This document shows, piece by piece, positions 24,778 through 32,497 of a stretch of DNA of 64,000 nucleotides. Source of the stretch: a virus; the IMG/VR virus record IMGVR_UViG_3300043438_000976, positions 1 through 64,000 of that record. One strand, 5' to 3'. The position numbers were made by a program, and so were the translations under genes. Position 1 is the stretch's first letter; the number at the start of each line of letters is the position of its first letter. The notes beneath the pieces were generated by a model. The model was not told the DNA's origin, searched no databases, and saw only the letters and a list, made by a program, of their open reading frames with translations.

Positions 24778-25518
24778 TTGTCTAGAGCAAAACGTAAGGA
24801 AAGAGTAATGGCTCGTCCCGAACAAGGTCAAAATCTGATTCAAATGAATCAATATCTGCGTAAAAAAACACAGGTCAATATAGTTCCGCGAAATCTTTCG
24901 CAGGAAACATACTTAGAACTGCTGAAAAATCCTCGAAAATACATTGTTTTTGCTATTGGTCCAGCCGGCACGGGTAAAACTATGCTAGCCGTTCAAATGG
25001 CCATTAAGTTGTTTAAAGAGGGTGCAATCAGTAAGATCATTGTAACCAGACCTGCGGTTAGCGTAGATGAGGAACACGGTTTTTTACCGGGTGATTTGAA
25101 TGCTAAGATGGCACCTTGGACAAGGCCCATTTTCGATGTATTTGAAGAGTATTACCATCCAAAAGAAATAGCAGAAATGCTAGAGGATGGAGCGATTGAA
25201 ATATCGCCGTTAGCTTATATGCGAGGCAGAACCTTTAAGAACGCCTTTGTCATTGCTGACGAAATGCAAAACGCCACACCGTCACAGATGAAAATGTTAT
25301 TAACTAGATTAGGCGACGGCAGTCGCATGGTAGTCACAGGAGATTTGAATCAAGCGGACCGTCCTAGAGAGAACGGCTTGCTAGAATTTTGCAGTTTATA
25401 CGCCCAAGGAGGTGAGTATCGTATGATTGCGATGGCAAGGTTTGAAACAAAAGACGTTGAACGTCACCCTGTAGTTCGAGAAGTATTAAAGATCTATAAG
25501 GAATCAGATAACGAATAA
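24778..25518 (+). CDS. phoH: PhoH-like P-loop ATPase
   Basis: 246 residues. GPAGTGKT (61-68) is the Walker A motif, FVIADEMQNATPSQMK the Walker B with following PhoH signature, and MVVTGDLNQADRP the conserved sensor region. PhoH proteins are ATPases with RNA-related roles, widespread in marine phages, but the exact job is unknown. The listed start is TTG with an ideal AAAGGAGG site 7 bases upstream; an ATG at codon 11 also has its own AAGGA site, so two N-termini are possible. It is one of only two plus-strand genes and is followed by a strong terminator. Confidence 0.93.
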   Translation: MSRAKRKERVMARPEQGQNLIQMNQYLRKKTQVNIVPRNLSQETYLELLKNPRKYIVFAIGPAGTGKTMLAVQMAIKLFKEGAISKIIVTRPAVSVDEEHGFLPGDLNAKMAPWTRPIFDVFEEYYHPKEIAEMLEDGAIEISPLAYMRGRTFKNAFVIADEMQNATPSQMKMLLTRLGDGSRMVVTGDLNQADRPRENGLLEFCSLYAQGGEYRMIAMARFETKDVERHPVVREVLKIYKESDNE

Positions 25519-25548
25519 ACACCACATTCGCTAAACATAAATCGTACG

Positions 25549-25597
25549 ATCAGGTAGTGTAACCGTTTATCCGGCCTGCACACTACCTGATTTTTTT
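25549..25597 (+). terminator. Rho-independent terminator of phoH
   Basis: An 11-bp stem (ATCAGGTAGTG at 25549-25559 with CACTACCTGAT at 25581-25591) is followed by seven T. The T run overlaps the stop codon of the convergent clamp-loader gene. On the minus strand the same stem lacks a U run, so it acts mainly for phoH. Confidence 0.85.
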
Positions 25598-26519
25598 ATT
25601 GTATTCTAGCTAATTTAATTATAGTTGCTGCCAGATTAATTTCTGGATCTGCAATAATAGTGTGGTCAACTAGTCCTTGTTTGATAATAAGGATAGCAGC
25701 ATCCTTAGTATCTTCGTCAGTGCTGAACAAGTCTAGGTTATCATATAGCCATCTAAAGATTTCATCAATCTCCTCAGGTCTAGCTTTACTACATACTAGT
25801 GTTCTTGCTTCTTTAAACTTTTTCTTTTTAAAGAGATCAACCATATCAATCTTCCAATCTGATGTAGTGGAAGTTTCTGACGTTGGCTTAACTAATTGTC
25901 CGCCCTGCACATGTTGTTGTACGGTATTAATACATTTACGCAAGTCCGGGTATGTTGCTTTGACGAAAGTATCAAGATCGTCTAATTCAAATTCAATATT
26001 CTCTTCTACCAGGATGACCGCAACTCGTCCGGTGAACTCGGTTTGATCGACTCTGTCGATGTGGAATCCTTGACATCTACTGTGGATAGCAGGGATAATA
26101 CGAGCAGGATAATTGCAAGTAAGTATGAAACGAGCGGTCGAAGCAAACTGCTCCATAACTCCGCGGAGGGCAGCTTGTGCATTAGGTGTAAGATAATCTG
26201 CTTCATCAAGTAGTACAACTTTAAAAGGTCCAAAAGGAATCATTGAAACAAAGTTTGTGATTTTGTCTCGAACATCTTCAACTGAGTTAGTACGACTGGC
26301 GTTGATTTCCAACACATCAAATTCTTCAATGCCTAACTCGTTAATTAATAATTTAGCCATAGTAGTCTTGCCGATTCCGGCAGTACCACTGAGCAACAGA
26401 TGAGGGATACTCTTGTCCTTAATCCATGTATTGACCTGCCTGCGTTGCTGTGCATCTTTGAACACATAGCCGTCAACTGTCTTTGGTCTGTATTTTTCTA
26501 CCCAGAGTTCTTTGCTCAT
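25596..26519 (-). CDS. 44: Clamp loader large subunit (T4 gp44-like AAA+ ATPase)
   Basis: 307 residues (T4 gp44 has 319). It opens the sliding clamp and loads it at primer ends. GTAGIGKTT (45-53) is Walker A, VVLLDEADYL (101-110) Walker B, FILTCNY the sensor 1 Asn, and IHSRCQ the SRC motif that supplies the arginine finger. The N-terminal WVEKYRP is typical of RFC-type loaders. The small subunit gp62 is not recognisable next to it; the 140-residue gene downstream does not resemble it clearly. It starts with a 4-base overlap with that gene. Confidence 0.92.
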   Translation of the reverse strand: MSKELWVEKYRPKTVDGYVFKDAQQRRQVNTWIKDKSIPHLLLSGTAGIGKTTMAKLLINELGIEEFDVLEINASRTNSVEDVRDKITNFVSMIPFGPFKVVLLDEADYLTPNAQAALRGVMEQFASTARFILTCNYPARIIPAIHSRCQGFHIDRVDQTEFTGRVAVILVEENIEFELDDLDTFVKATYPDLRKCINTVQQHVQGGQLVKPTSETSTTSDWKIDMVDLFKKKKFKEARTLVCSKARPEEIDEIFRWLYDNLDLFSTDEDTKDAAILIIKQGLVDHTIIADPEINLAATIIKLARIQ

Positions 26520-26938
26520 GATTTTAAATGTTCCATAGTAATAATCTTATCAATCTCTTTACCAAAATCTGCATCGTTGTTAATGACGTACAAACCGTTT
26601 GTATTGCGGTCTGTCTTCTTGTCATAGCGGCGTGTCTCAATAACTCTACCACCATTAGCATTATACACAGTGAATTGAATTGCACGTTCTGGCTGATCAA
26701 TATTTGGAGGGCCTACACTAATTAAAGAACCAGATAATCGACTTATTTTCTGTGCTGATTCACGTTCTTGATTCTGACGCTTTTCAAAATCGGCACCTTC
26801 TACCAACTTCTTCATGAGCCATCGAGAAAAGAATCCTGGCTTTTTAACTTTCTTTTTTTGTAGTGCAGATTCGATTCTGTACTCTACATCTGTTTCTTCT
26901 GCGTATTTTGCCGACGCTATTGCTGCACCGTAGTTCAT
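26516..26938 (-). CDS. Conserved phage protein, unknown
   Basis: 140 residues. The first half is basic and helical (KKKKVKKPGFFSRWLMKKL is partly shown by KKPGFFSRWLMKKLV), the second half beta (AIQFTVYNANGGRVIETRRYD) and ends in NNDADFGKEIDKIITME. The second half suggests a small beta domain. No function known. It is joined by ATGA to the clamp-loader gene downstream and by a one-base overlap to the gene upstream. Confidence 0.7.
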   Translation of the reverse strand: MNYGAAIASAKYAEETDVEYRIESALQKKKVKKPGFFSRWLMKKLVEGADFEKRQNQERESAQKISRLSGSLISVGPPNIDQPERAIQFTVYNANGGRVIETRRYDKKTDRNTNGLYVINNDADFGKEIDKIITMEHLKS

Positions 26939-27363
26939 TATTGATATTCCTTATCTAAGGTAGTGTTGGTAAGTCCGGCAATAACTTGGAAGTTATCCCA
27001 CGCTTTCTTAGCGGCTGGATTTGTTTCCAGTTCACTACTTGGCAAGACTGCTTCTAGCCAAATTTCAGGACGGCGGCGGGGATGAGCTCCAAACTGTCGA
27101 GGTTGATGCATCTTGCCATCTGCGTAAAGCATAATGCTGACGCTACGGAATTTGTCCTCGTCATCTTTACTATGAAAATCGTAATCACTCCATTCGGGAT
27201 TGCTCAGCCCGCCATAGCAATATCCAGACCAAATTCCTGCCCATTGTTCGTCATCACGTGGATCAAAATTTGTACGAGTAATTAAAACTAGTACATCTTC
27301 TATGCCAACTCGACCTTCTACAATGTCCAGGACACACCGGCTGTAACTTAATCCGATTTTCAT
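26938..27363 (-). CDS. Conserved phage protein, unknown
   Basis: 141 residues beginning MKIGLSYSRCVLDIVEG. The middle is rich in Trp, Tyr and acidic residues (DEQWAGIWSGYCYGGLSNPEW), and LPSSELETNPAAKKAWDNF is helical. I know this type from several phage groups without a function. Coupled on both sides by overlaps. Confidence 0.7.
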   Translation of the reverse strand: MKIGLSYSRCVLDIVEGRVGIEDVLVLITRTNFDPRDDEQWAGIWSGYCYGGLSNPEWSDYDFHSKDDEDKFRSVSIMLYADGKMHQPRQFGAHPRRRPEIWLEAVLPSSELETNPAAKKAWDNFQVIAGLTNTTLDKEYQ

Positions 27364-27512
27364 TTCTTTTCTCTCAGTAGTTCTTGCTTCATTCTATCCC
27401 GCCACCTAACTGCGTCTTCTTCGTAGTCAAAATGCGGGCTCAATTCTAAGTCTTCATTTAGGTCGTCAACCCAAACATATATTTCTTTATAGTCGTCACA
27501 GAGTAATTTCAT
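27360..27512 (-). CDS. Small acidic phage protein (50 residues)
   Basis: A 50-codon frame beginning MKLLCDDYKEIYVWVDDLNE and ending MKQELLREKK. It has ATGA overlaps at both ends (with the 153-residue gene upstream and the 141-residue gene downstream), filling what would otherwise be a 145-base gap. The coupling and regular codon use make it real; function unknown. Confidence 0.7.
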   Translation of the reverse strand: MKLLCDDYKEIYVWVDDLNEDLELSPHFDYEEDAVRWRDRMKQELLREKK

Positions 27513-27970
27513 TCTGCAAACCTTGCTTTACGTTTAGCTTCGTATTCTTCAAAATGTTTATCACATACATTCTTAATCCAACCCGATGTCTGTTTAGTAG
27601 CAGGTGAACCGCAATCTTCGCAAGATCTTTGTGCCCAGCTTTCTGCCATTCTAACCATTCCGCTAATTTCGTCGTCACCACCATCGTAGTAGAAACGTAG
27701 TCCGCCAAATTTTTCTTTAATTTGACGAACTACAACTTGTTCTACTTCGTCTGGAATATCGTGATTATACGGATTGTCTTCTAATAATTGAGCACGAGTC
27801 TTATTCTTCCAATCAATATGGCCCTGAATATTAACACACAATGCTTCAAGAATAGGCCACCAGCCTTCACCGCAGGCAAATCCACCGTATCCTTCTTCGA
27901 ACATTTTTGGAAAGCGAGTTTCCATTTGTTCAGCAAACACCTCATAAGGTTCTAGTTCTTCATCACCCAT
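27509..27970 (-). CDS. Conserved phage protein with zinc-ribbon-like C-terminus
   Basis: 153 residues from the ATG at 27970, chosen for its GAGGTG site and 1-base gap from the upstream stop. It contains YGGFACGEGWWPILEALC near the N-terminus, GGLRFYYDGGDDEISGMV in the middle, and CEDCGS...CDKH at the end, which could bind one zinc. The same architecture occurs in small phage and bacterial proteins of unknown role. Confidence 0.75.
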   Translation of the reverse strand: MGDEELEPYEVFAEQMETRFPKMFEEGYGGFACGEGWWPILEALCVNIQGHIDWKNKTRAQLLEDNPYNHDIPDEVEQVVVRQIKEKFGGLRFYYDGGDDEISGMVRMAESWAQRSCEDCGSPATKQTSGWIKNVCDKHFEEYEAKRKARFAE

Positions 27971-27971
27971 T

Positions 27972-28820
27972 TTACACCTCAAAAATAAAGTTATCATCAA
28001 ATTCTATTTCGCCAGGATAACCTCTAGGGTTGCATACAACTCTAGTGTCCCCTACCATATAGTCAAACTTCTGATGCATGTGGCCGTGTGTCCATACTTT
28101 GATTCTAGGATGATCTAATATAAACTCACTCAGATTACTTGCATAACCACCGTTCATCAATGTGTCATCTTTGTACTGCTCTCCGATACTGAGGAAAGTA
28201 GGTGCATGATGTGTACATACAACTACTTTAGCATCTTGAGGTAGTCCTTGTATAACTGTTTGAAGGTATTGCTTGGTCTTAATATGTTCAACTACTGCTC
28301 GCTTGGGCAAGAACTTTTTAAAGTTTTCGTTAGCAATGCGAATAATTCGGAAGTCGTTCATCATATTCTCAATATGATACAAAGTAAGTGCATCATGATT
28401 GTTCATGTCAGTCCACAAGGTTCCCCCAATGAAATGAACTCCGTCAATTTCTTTAGTGTTGTTGTCTAACAGATGAACATTGTCCAAACCCATACTAGTG
28501 AATTCGTCCCTCAAATAGGTTGCACTACGATCAAACTTACCATGATAGTGTTCGTGATTACCCATCACGTAGATAACATGAGAGAATTGAAAACTAACAC
28601 GCTTGAAGAAGTCTCGGAATCTTTGTGCTTTACCTGCTTGACGTTTAAGGTCTTCTAATGCTCCGGGGCTCCACGGATCAAACTGAGCCGCAGGATGATC
28701 ATGAAGATCCTGTGCTGTGCAAATGTCGCCAGACAGCACCAGTACATCTGCACCGTTTTGGTTTTGGAGATTCAAATCATGAAACTCTAGATGTAAATCT
28801 GACGCTAATTGGATCTTCAT
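27972..28820 (-). CDS. Calcineurin-like metallophosphoesterase
   Basis: 282 residues with the full metal-site series: DLHLEF (D8, H10), SGDIC (GD at the second motif), GNHEHY, THHAPT and GHMHQK. These ligands hold two metals for phosphoester hydrolysis. The substrate is unknown; related phage enzymes act on nucleotides or nucleic acid ends. It follows the cytidylyltransferase-like gene with a 4-base overlap. Confidence 0.9.
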   Translation of the reverse strand: MKIQLASDLHLEFHDLNLQNQNGADVLVLSGDICTAQDLHDHPAAQFDPWSPGALEDLKRQAGKAQRFRDFFKRVSFQFSHVIYVMGNHEHYHGKFDRSATYLRDEFTSMGLDNVHLLDNNTKEIDGVHFIGGTLWTDMNNHDALTLYHIENMMNDFRIIRIANENFKKFLPKRAVVEHIKTKQYLQTVIQGLPQDAKVVVCTHHAPTFLSIGEQYKDDTLMNGGYASNLSEFILDHPRIKVWTHGHMHQKFDYMVGDTRVVCNPRGYPGEIEFDDNFIFEV

Positions 28821-29275
28821 TTTTTACTTTCTGCTTCTGCCACACGTTTGCGTAGGCTGGATGAACTAAAACTGTGATCTCTACCGTTAAAAACTAAGTT
28901 AATGCCTCTTTGTAAGCAAATAGCTTTACCAGTAAATTCCTTCTTTTCGTACTCTATACCTAATATTCTAACATCAATTGGCAAAATGAGCAAGAGATCT
29001 TCAAGGTCTTTTTCAGTATTATACACCACAATTTCGTCCACGTACCGAGTTGCAGCCAATTGTATTTGTCGTTCTACAATACTTTGAATGGGCTCATTCT
29101 TTTCTGGACGATCCCACTTGGCATTGTTTTGCAAACCTGCAATCAGGTAATCGCAATGGTTGCGGGCCTCACTTAACATGGCAATGTGTCCTGCATGTAA
29201 CATATCAAATTGGCTAAAGGTAATGCCAATCTTCATTCCTTGCTTTTTAAGTTCTTGTATTTTGTTGAAGATCAT
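28817..29275 (-). CDS. Cytidylyltransferase-like nucleotidyltransferase (HxGH)
   Basis: 152 residues. FDMLHAGHIAML has the HxGH motif and the C-terminal SSSSLRKRV corresponds to the ISSTxxR motif of the superfamily, which includes glycerol-3-phosphate cytidylyltransferases and sugar-heptose adenylyltransferases. It would join a nucleotide to a phosphorylated sugar or polyol. The true start may be the internal ATG at 29236 (MKIGITFSQFD), but the first ATG forms an ATGA overlap with the upstream gene and is kept. Confidence 0.85.
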   Translation of the reverse strand: MIFNKIQELKKQGMKIGITFSQFDMLHAGHIAMLSEARNHCDYLIAGLQNNAKWDRPEKNEPIQSIVERQIQLAATRYVDEIVVYNTEKDLEDLLLILPIDVRILGIEYEKKEFTGKAICLQRGINLVFNGRDHSFSSSSLRKRVAEAESKK

Positions 29276-29445
29276 ACCACTTCCTCAACAATGCCTAGAA
29301 TTTCTGCTAGAATAAGCAAAGCACCGCACACAACTAATGACCCCATAATAAGGGCTGCACCTGCGGCAATACGTACTGCACTCTTACAAATGCTGACATA
29401 AAAATGTCCCTTGCTAGTATCTTTTGGTTGTACTTCAATTTCCAC
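29272..29445 (-). CDS. Small membrane protein with GTG start (57 residues)
   Basis: A GTG-initiated frame preceded by AAGGA encodes MEIEVQPKDTSKGHF, then one long hydrophobic stretch (about 25-50, ending LLILAEILGIVEEVV). The stop overlaps the next ATG (ATGA). It fills an otherwise unexplained gap. Probably a one- or two-helix inner-membrane protein of unknown role. Confidence 0.65.
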   Translation of the reverse strand: MEIEVQPKDTSKGHFYVSICKSAVRIAAGAALIMGSLVVCGALLILAEILGIVEEVV

Positions 29446-29587
29446 GTTTGAAAAATCCTTTAATAGTTTGTATTAGATTGTAAAATCTAAAATGATAATT
29501 TGTCAGCATAGGCTCACGATAGGGGCAGCGGCCCTGATTATAGTCGCAATCTGGTGCGATTTCTTTCCTACAAAAATTACACTTCAT
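29435..29587 (-). CDS. Small Cys-rich protein, zinc-finger-like (50 residues)
   Basis: A 50-codon frame beginning MKCNFCRKEIAPDCDYNQG, with Cys at CxxC and two further Cys (DCDYNQGRCP), enough for one zinc knuckle, then a basic helix (NLIQTIKGFFKRGN). The ATG overlaps the upstream stop (ATGA) and its end overlaps the next gene by 11 bases. Function unknown; nucleic-acid binding is plausible. Confidence 0.65.
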   Translation of the reverse strand: MKCNFCRKEIAPDCDYNQGRCPYREPMLTNYHFRFYNLIQTIKGFFKRGN

Positions 29588-29901
29588 TCTTCTTCCTTTA
29601 ACATTTTGTCAACAATTACATCTTCTCCAGGGAAGGTAGTAACATGATATTCTGTCTCACCAATTATATAGTACTCTGTAAAACTGTGCTGATTGTTAGT
29701 AGCCTTGAACGGCTCCATTAATGCTAACAACAATAAAACATTGTCCTTTTCTTTACCTTCCAACGTAATATGAGGCAGCCCCATAATTTTACGCAAAAAT
29801 GTTTTTAACCGTGCAGGGTCTTTTTGCAGTTCATCTGTAAATTCTTTATACAGGTTTATCTGTGCTAAGGATGTTAATGATCCGTTTTTGCTCTTGCTCA
29901 T
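29584..29901 (-). CDS. Small phage protein, unknown
   Basis: 105 residues, soluble and helical with a beta C-terminus (EYYIIGETEYHVTTFPGEDVIVDKML). No motif recognised. It overlaps the end of the 82-residue gene upstream by 56 bases in another frame, an unusually long overlap; the true start could be a later codon. Confidence 0.6.
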   Translation of the reverse strand: MSKSKNGSLTSLAQINLYKEFTDELQKDPARLKTFLRKIMGLPHITLEGKEKDNVLLLLALMEPFKATNNQHSFTEYYIIGETEYHVTTFPGEDVIVDKMLKEEE

Positions 29902-30094
29902 GTAACCATTCCTCTTCCGGACTAAATGTTGGACATTCTTTTAATAATTTGTCCAACTGCCATTTCAGTTGATACAGGTCTTGTTTAACACCCCAGGCAA
30001 CAAATCCGTCATTGCGTGGATTACTACACTCACGTGCCGCAGCACGTATTTGGTTAGTGGCTTCGATAATATCGTATGAATGTTTATATCCCAT
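29846..30094 (-). CDS. Small phage protein, unknown; probably leaderless mRNA
   Basis: 82 residues from the ATG at 30094 (MGYKHSYDIIEATNQ). The longer frame that begins upstream would run through the terminator hairpin and is rejected. The protein is helical with WGVKQDLYQLKWQLDKLL and EEEWLHEQEQKR. The promoter's -10 box ends 7 bases before the ATG, so the transcript should begin at or very near the start codon. Confidence 0.65.
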   Translation of the reverse strand: MGYKHSYDIIEATNQIRAAARECSNPRNDGFVAWGVKQDLYQLKWQLDKLLKECPTFSPEEEWLHEQEQKRIINILSTDKPV

Positions 30095-30100
30095 ACAAAT

Positions 30101-30137
30101 ATTGTAGAGATTAAAAAAGGGTCTGTCAAGACCCTTT
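30101..30137 (-). terminator. Terminator hairpin whose loop carries the -35 box of the next promoter
   Basis: A 9-bp stem (30116-30124 with 30129-30137, 4-base loop) followed on the minus strand by TTTTTT terminates the mazG transcript. The loop and right stem contain TTGACA (30124-30129), and 17 bases on is TACAAT (30101-30106). Terminator and promoter are thus one element. Confidence 0.75.
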
Positions 30138-30141
30138 GGTG

Positions 30142-30507
30142 TTATTTTACAAACGGTTTTAAATCCGGCGGCGTCCAACCTATTGGCTTGAGAACCTTAC
30201 CATCTTCACGTTTGCGAACCTTGCCAGTTTCTTTGTCAATCTTGGCAAAGTTTGTGTTCATGACTTCTTTCCATGCACCTTCGGCATCATAACCTGCACT
30301 GTGAATAGTACCAATAGTAACAACTAGAATGTCAATCAATGCATCTAGCGTTTCTAATTGATCATGATTATTAATAGCTTCTTTGAGTTCTTTATACTCT
30401 TCTTCAATTAATCCGAGATACATTTTAAATTGTTCTTGGTTAAACTCTTCGACCGTTTGGTCACAGGCCCGCATAAACTTTTCTTGATCACGAAATGGGT
30501 TGGTCAT
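30142..30507 (-). CDS. mazG: MazG-like nucleotide pyrophosphohydrolase
   Basis: 121 residues. EEEYKELKEA (36-45) and ETLDALIDILVVTIG give the Exx(E)...ExxD metal-binding helices of the all-alpha NTP pyrophosphatases. The C-terminal NTNFAKIDKETGKVRKREDG resembles the PRA-PH/MazG branch found in phages. It would hydrolyse (d)NTPs or signalling nucleotides such as ppGpp; the substrate cannot be told from sequence. It ends just before a strong terminator and overlaps the GroES-like gene by 4 bases. Confidence 0.85.
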   Translation of the reverse strand: MTNPFRDQEKFMRACDQTVEEFNQEQFKMYLGLIEEEYKELKEAINNHDQLETLDALIDILVVTIGTIHSAGYDAEGAWKEVMNTNFAKIDKETGKVRKREDGKVLKPIGWTPPDLKPFVK

Positions 30508-30884
30508 TGTTTTCCTACATTAGAAGTATTTTCAGCCGGTGCTCCTACTTGGAATGCAAATAATGCATCGTTAGGAACTTCGTCAGCTGACATTAGTATA
30601 GCAGCATTATCTACCATACGCAACTCGATCATCTCGCCATCTTCAAGTTCATATTCGATACTTCTGGTCCAACGGCCGTGCTCTACTAAAATCCATTCGC
30701 CTACTTTTACTTCTTTTTGTTCAGGACCGACTGCAAAGACCTTAGCCCATCGTGGATGAATGCCTTGCACCTTACCGTTGTCACTAGGAATGATAATACC
30801 TGAAAAAGTTTTCTGACTGTCAAAATTCATGTCCGACACAAGTACCTTGTCTCGAATAGGAACAATCTTTCCTATGACTTTCAT
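30504..30884 (-). CDS. GroES/gp31-like co-chaperonin
   Basis: 126 residues. IVPIRDKVLVSDMNF at the start and KVGEWILVEHGRWTRS in the middle fit the cpn10 beta-barrel, with TFSGIIIPSDNGK in the place of the mobile loop that binds GroEL. T4 gp31 replaces GroES to fold the capsid protein; this may do the same. The C-terminal 20 residues are an extra tail. Confidence 0.8.
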   Translation of the reverse strand: MKVIGKIVPIRDKVLVSDMNFDSQKTFSGIIIPSDNGKVQGIHPRWAKVFAVGPEQKEVKVGEWILVEHGRWTRSIEYELEDGEMIELRMVDNAAILMSADEVPNDALFAFQVGAPAENTSNVGKQ

Positions 30885-31099
30885 TTTTTACCTTTATTCA
30901 TAGTGGCGTTTGGATTACTTTCGTAATACGAATTAATAGTGTCTTCACGCTTCTTAACAATCCTGCCGCCTGGTCCTAATTCATCTCCACGAGCATTCAT
31001 TCGCACATTGCCTACTGCTGGCATTAGTTGATTTTTTTCTAGAAGTTGGTCCATGTCAACTTCTTTGCCCTTCATTGTTCTATATACTTTACGTGTCAT
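30881..31099 (-). CDS. Small conserved phage protein, unknown
   Basis: 72 residues, basic, with VGNVRMNARGDELGPGGRIV in the centre. I recognise this conserved segment from marine T4-like phages, always without a function. It is disordered-looking at both ends. Coupled by ATGA to the GroES-like gene. Confidence 0.75.
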   Translation of the reverse strand: MTRKVYRTMKGKEVDMDQLLEKNQLMPAVGNVRMNARGDELGPGGRIVKKREDTINSYYESNPNATMNKGKK

Positions 31100-31109
31100 T
31101 TTTGACTCC

Positions 31110-31634
31110 TTATTTTAAAAACTCATGTATATCGAGTTTGTATTTGATACTATCTACTTTATGGATACCTATTAGGTACAGCACATAACTGGCCACACTA
31201 CTGCCTCTGCCTACACCCCAAATTAGTTGATGTTCACGCATAGTGTCTACCAAGTATTTAAGGTAATACAATAGGTCCAGCATGCCATGCTGAATAAACA
31301 GTTCTAGTTCTGAACTTACTCTATCTCTTTGTTCGTCAGTTTTGCACATTCCGTAAATTTGTTGTATCAAATCCGGGCAGTAATTGTCGGGCATAAACCA
31401 ATTACTTTGATTAGTTTTGTCAAATAGCTCTACAGAATCAACATCTGCAGGTTGTTGGTAAATCTTTAAAAGGGCAGTATGTTCAAAGTTTTCCTTGACG
31501 GCAGCATTGAATTGTTTAATTTCTGCGGTATCGTCAAATAAAATCTTATCAAGACTTTTGATTTTACCAGAATACAATGCCTTAAATGCATCGTCTGTGT
31601 TTAATATTAACTGTCCGTAGTTGTCAGATCTCAT
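31110..31634 (-). CDS. DnaE-like (DNA polymerase III alpha) fragment, catalytic part missing
   Basis: 174 residues. The C-terminal half, RVSSELELFIQHGMLDLLYYLKYL then GVGRGSSVASYVLYLIGI and HKVDSIKYKLDIHEFLK, follows the bacterial DnaE palm segment (ELQVINQMGFPGYFLIV, GPGRGSGAGSLVAY, ITDLDPL, ERFL). It stops exactly before the catalytic PDFDVDF motif, so it cannot polymerise alone. It may be a conserved remnant or have a regulatory role against host or phage replisome. No adjacent frame continues the polymerase. Confidence 0.7.
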   Translation of the reverse strand: MRSDNYGQLILNTDDAFKALYSGKIKSLDKILFDDTAEIKQFNAAVKENFEHTALLKIYQQPADVDSVELFDKTNQSNWFMPDNYCPDLIQQIYGMCKTDEQRDRVSSELELFIQHGMLDLLYYLKYLVDTMREHQLIWGVGRGSSVASYVLYLIGIHKVDSIKYKLDIHEFLK

Positions 31635-31651
31635 TTAACAAGTTTAACATA

Positions 31652-31894
31652 TTAATCTACGTTAATCAAGTCGTCAATATTGCCATTATTCTTCTTAGTT
31701 GCACCCTGTAATGCTGCTTGATTCCGTTTGGCCATTTCTTCTCTATAGGTATTAAGCACAACAATAATTTGTGGTAATACCTGATTCATTCCTGTTCTTG
31801 CTGCAATACCGTACTTTCTAGAGAGATCTAAAATTCTTTGTTCTAGTTCTGCATCTTTTAAATCAGCAGGATTTGCCAGCAACGGGTTAAACAT
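31652..31894 (-). CDS. Small conserved phage protein, unknown
   Basis: 80 residues, helical (AELEQRILDLSRKYGIAARTG, then VLPQIIVVLNTYREEMAKR). It overlaps the start of the fibre block by 8 bases, so it may be a late gene. Function unknown. Confidence 0.65.
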   Translation of the reverse strand: MFNPLLANPADLKDAELEQRILDLSRKYGIAARTGMNQVLPQIIVVLNTYREEMAKRNQAALQGATKKNNGNIDDLINVD

Positions 31895-32465
31895 TAGTAT
31901 ATGTGCCGATAAACTTTATGAATACAGTGTCTCCTGCATCAGCAGTTGACATTTCAAATATGTGAGATACTTCTGTATTAGTTCCTAAAACGTGCGGTAA
32001 TGTTAAACTTGCTTCCTTCTTTAACACATTACTACCTTGTGTAAAACTGATAGTTCCTGTTAACGTAGTTGCGTTTAAGATTTCAAACCTTACTGTTGAA
32101 TATATGTTGCTATCAGATGGCCAGTTGATCACTGTTAAGGTTGCAGCACCGTCTACAGTAACTTTATGATATCCACCTAGTTGATAGTTTATTTGAGTAC
32201 TTGATGATATGTCATCAATAACTGTTCCTGCAATACCTGTTGCTTTGAGCACTCCTCGATATATGCTGCCTTCGTATCCGTAGTCATTTACATCGTTTAG
32301 TTTTACAGAAGTTAATTCTAGTTGAGTTAATTCTTGGGCCGCAGATTGCAGTGCATTTTTGATGCTGGCAAAGTTATCTCGAAATCCCTGAGTATCGTTA
32401 TCTACTCCTGGCACAGGATATAAAACATTGATATTGTTACTAAAATTGGTTACGGTGCTTGACAT
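31887..32465 (-). CDS. Virion fibre-associated protein
   Basis: 192 residues. The N-terminal module (residues 8-40, NINVLYPVPGVDNDTQGFRD then NFASIKNAL) is a fibre-attachment-type start also found in shorter form in two neighbours. The rest is a beta-rich, Thr/Ser-rich domain (HKVTVDGAATLTVINWPSDS). No enzyme motif. A GATAAATA late motif lies 25 bases before the ATG. Confidence 0.75.
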   Translation of the reverse strand: MSSTVTNFSNNINVLYPVPGVDNDTQGFRDNFASIKNALQSAAQELTQLELTSVKLNDVNDYGYEGSIYRGVLKATGIAGTVIDDISSSTQINYQLGGYHKVTVDGAATLTVINWPSDSNIYSTVRFEILNATTLTGTISFTQGSNVLKKEASLTLPHVLGTNTEVSHIFEMSTADAGDTVFIKFIGTYTNV

Positions 32466-32489
32466 ATGTTTCTCTCTAAGAACAGTAGA

Positions 32490-32497
32490 TATTTATC
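32490..32497 (-). promoter_or_regulatory. Late-promoter-like GATAAATA motif
   Basis: Minus-strand GATAAATA overlaps the stop of the protease gene and precedes the ATG at 32465 by 25 bases. It fits NATAAATA, the late motif reported for T4-like marine phages. Confidence 0.45.

Noticed and set aside
30095-30178. Extended N-terminus for the 82-residue gene
   Set aside because: It would be read through a rho-independent terminator and its composition is unlike the rest of the protein.
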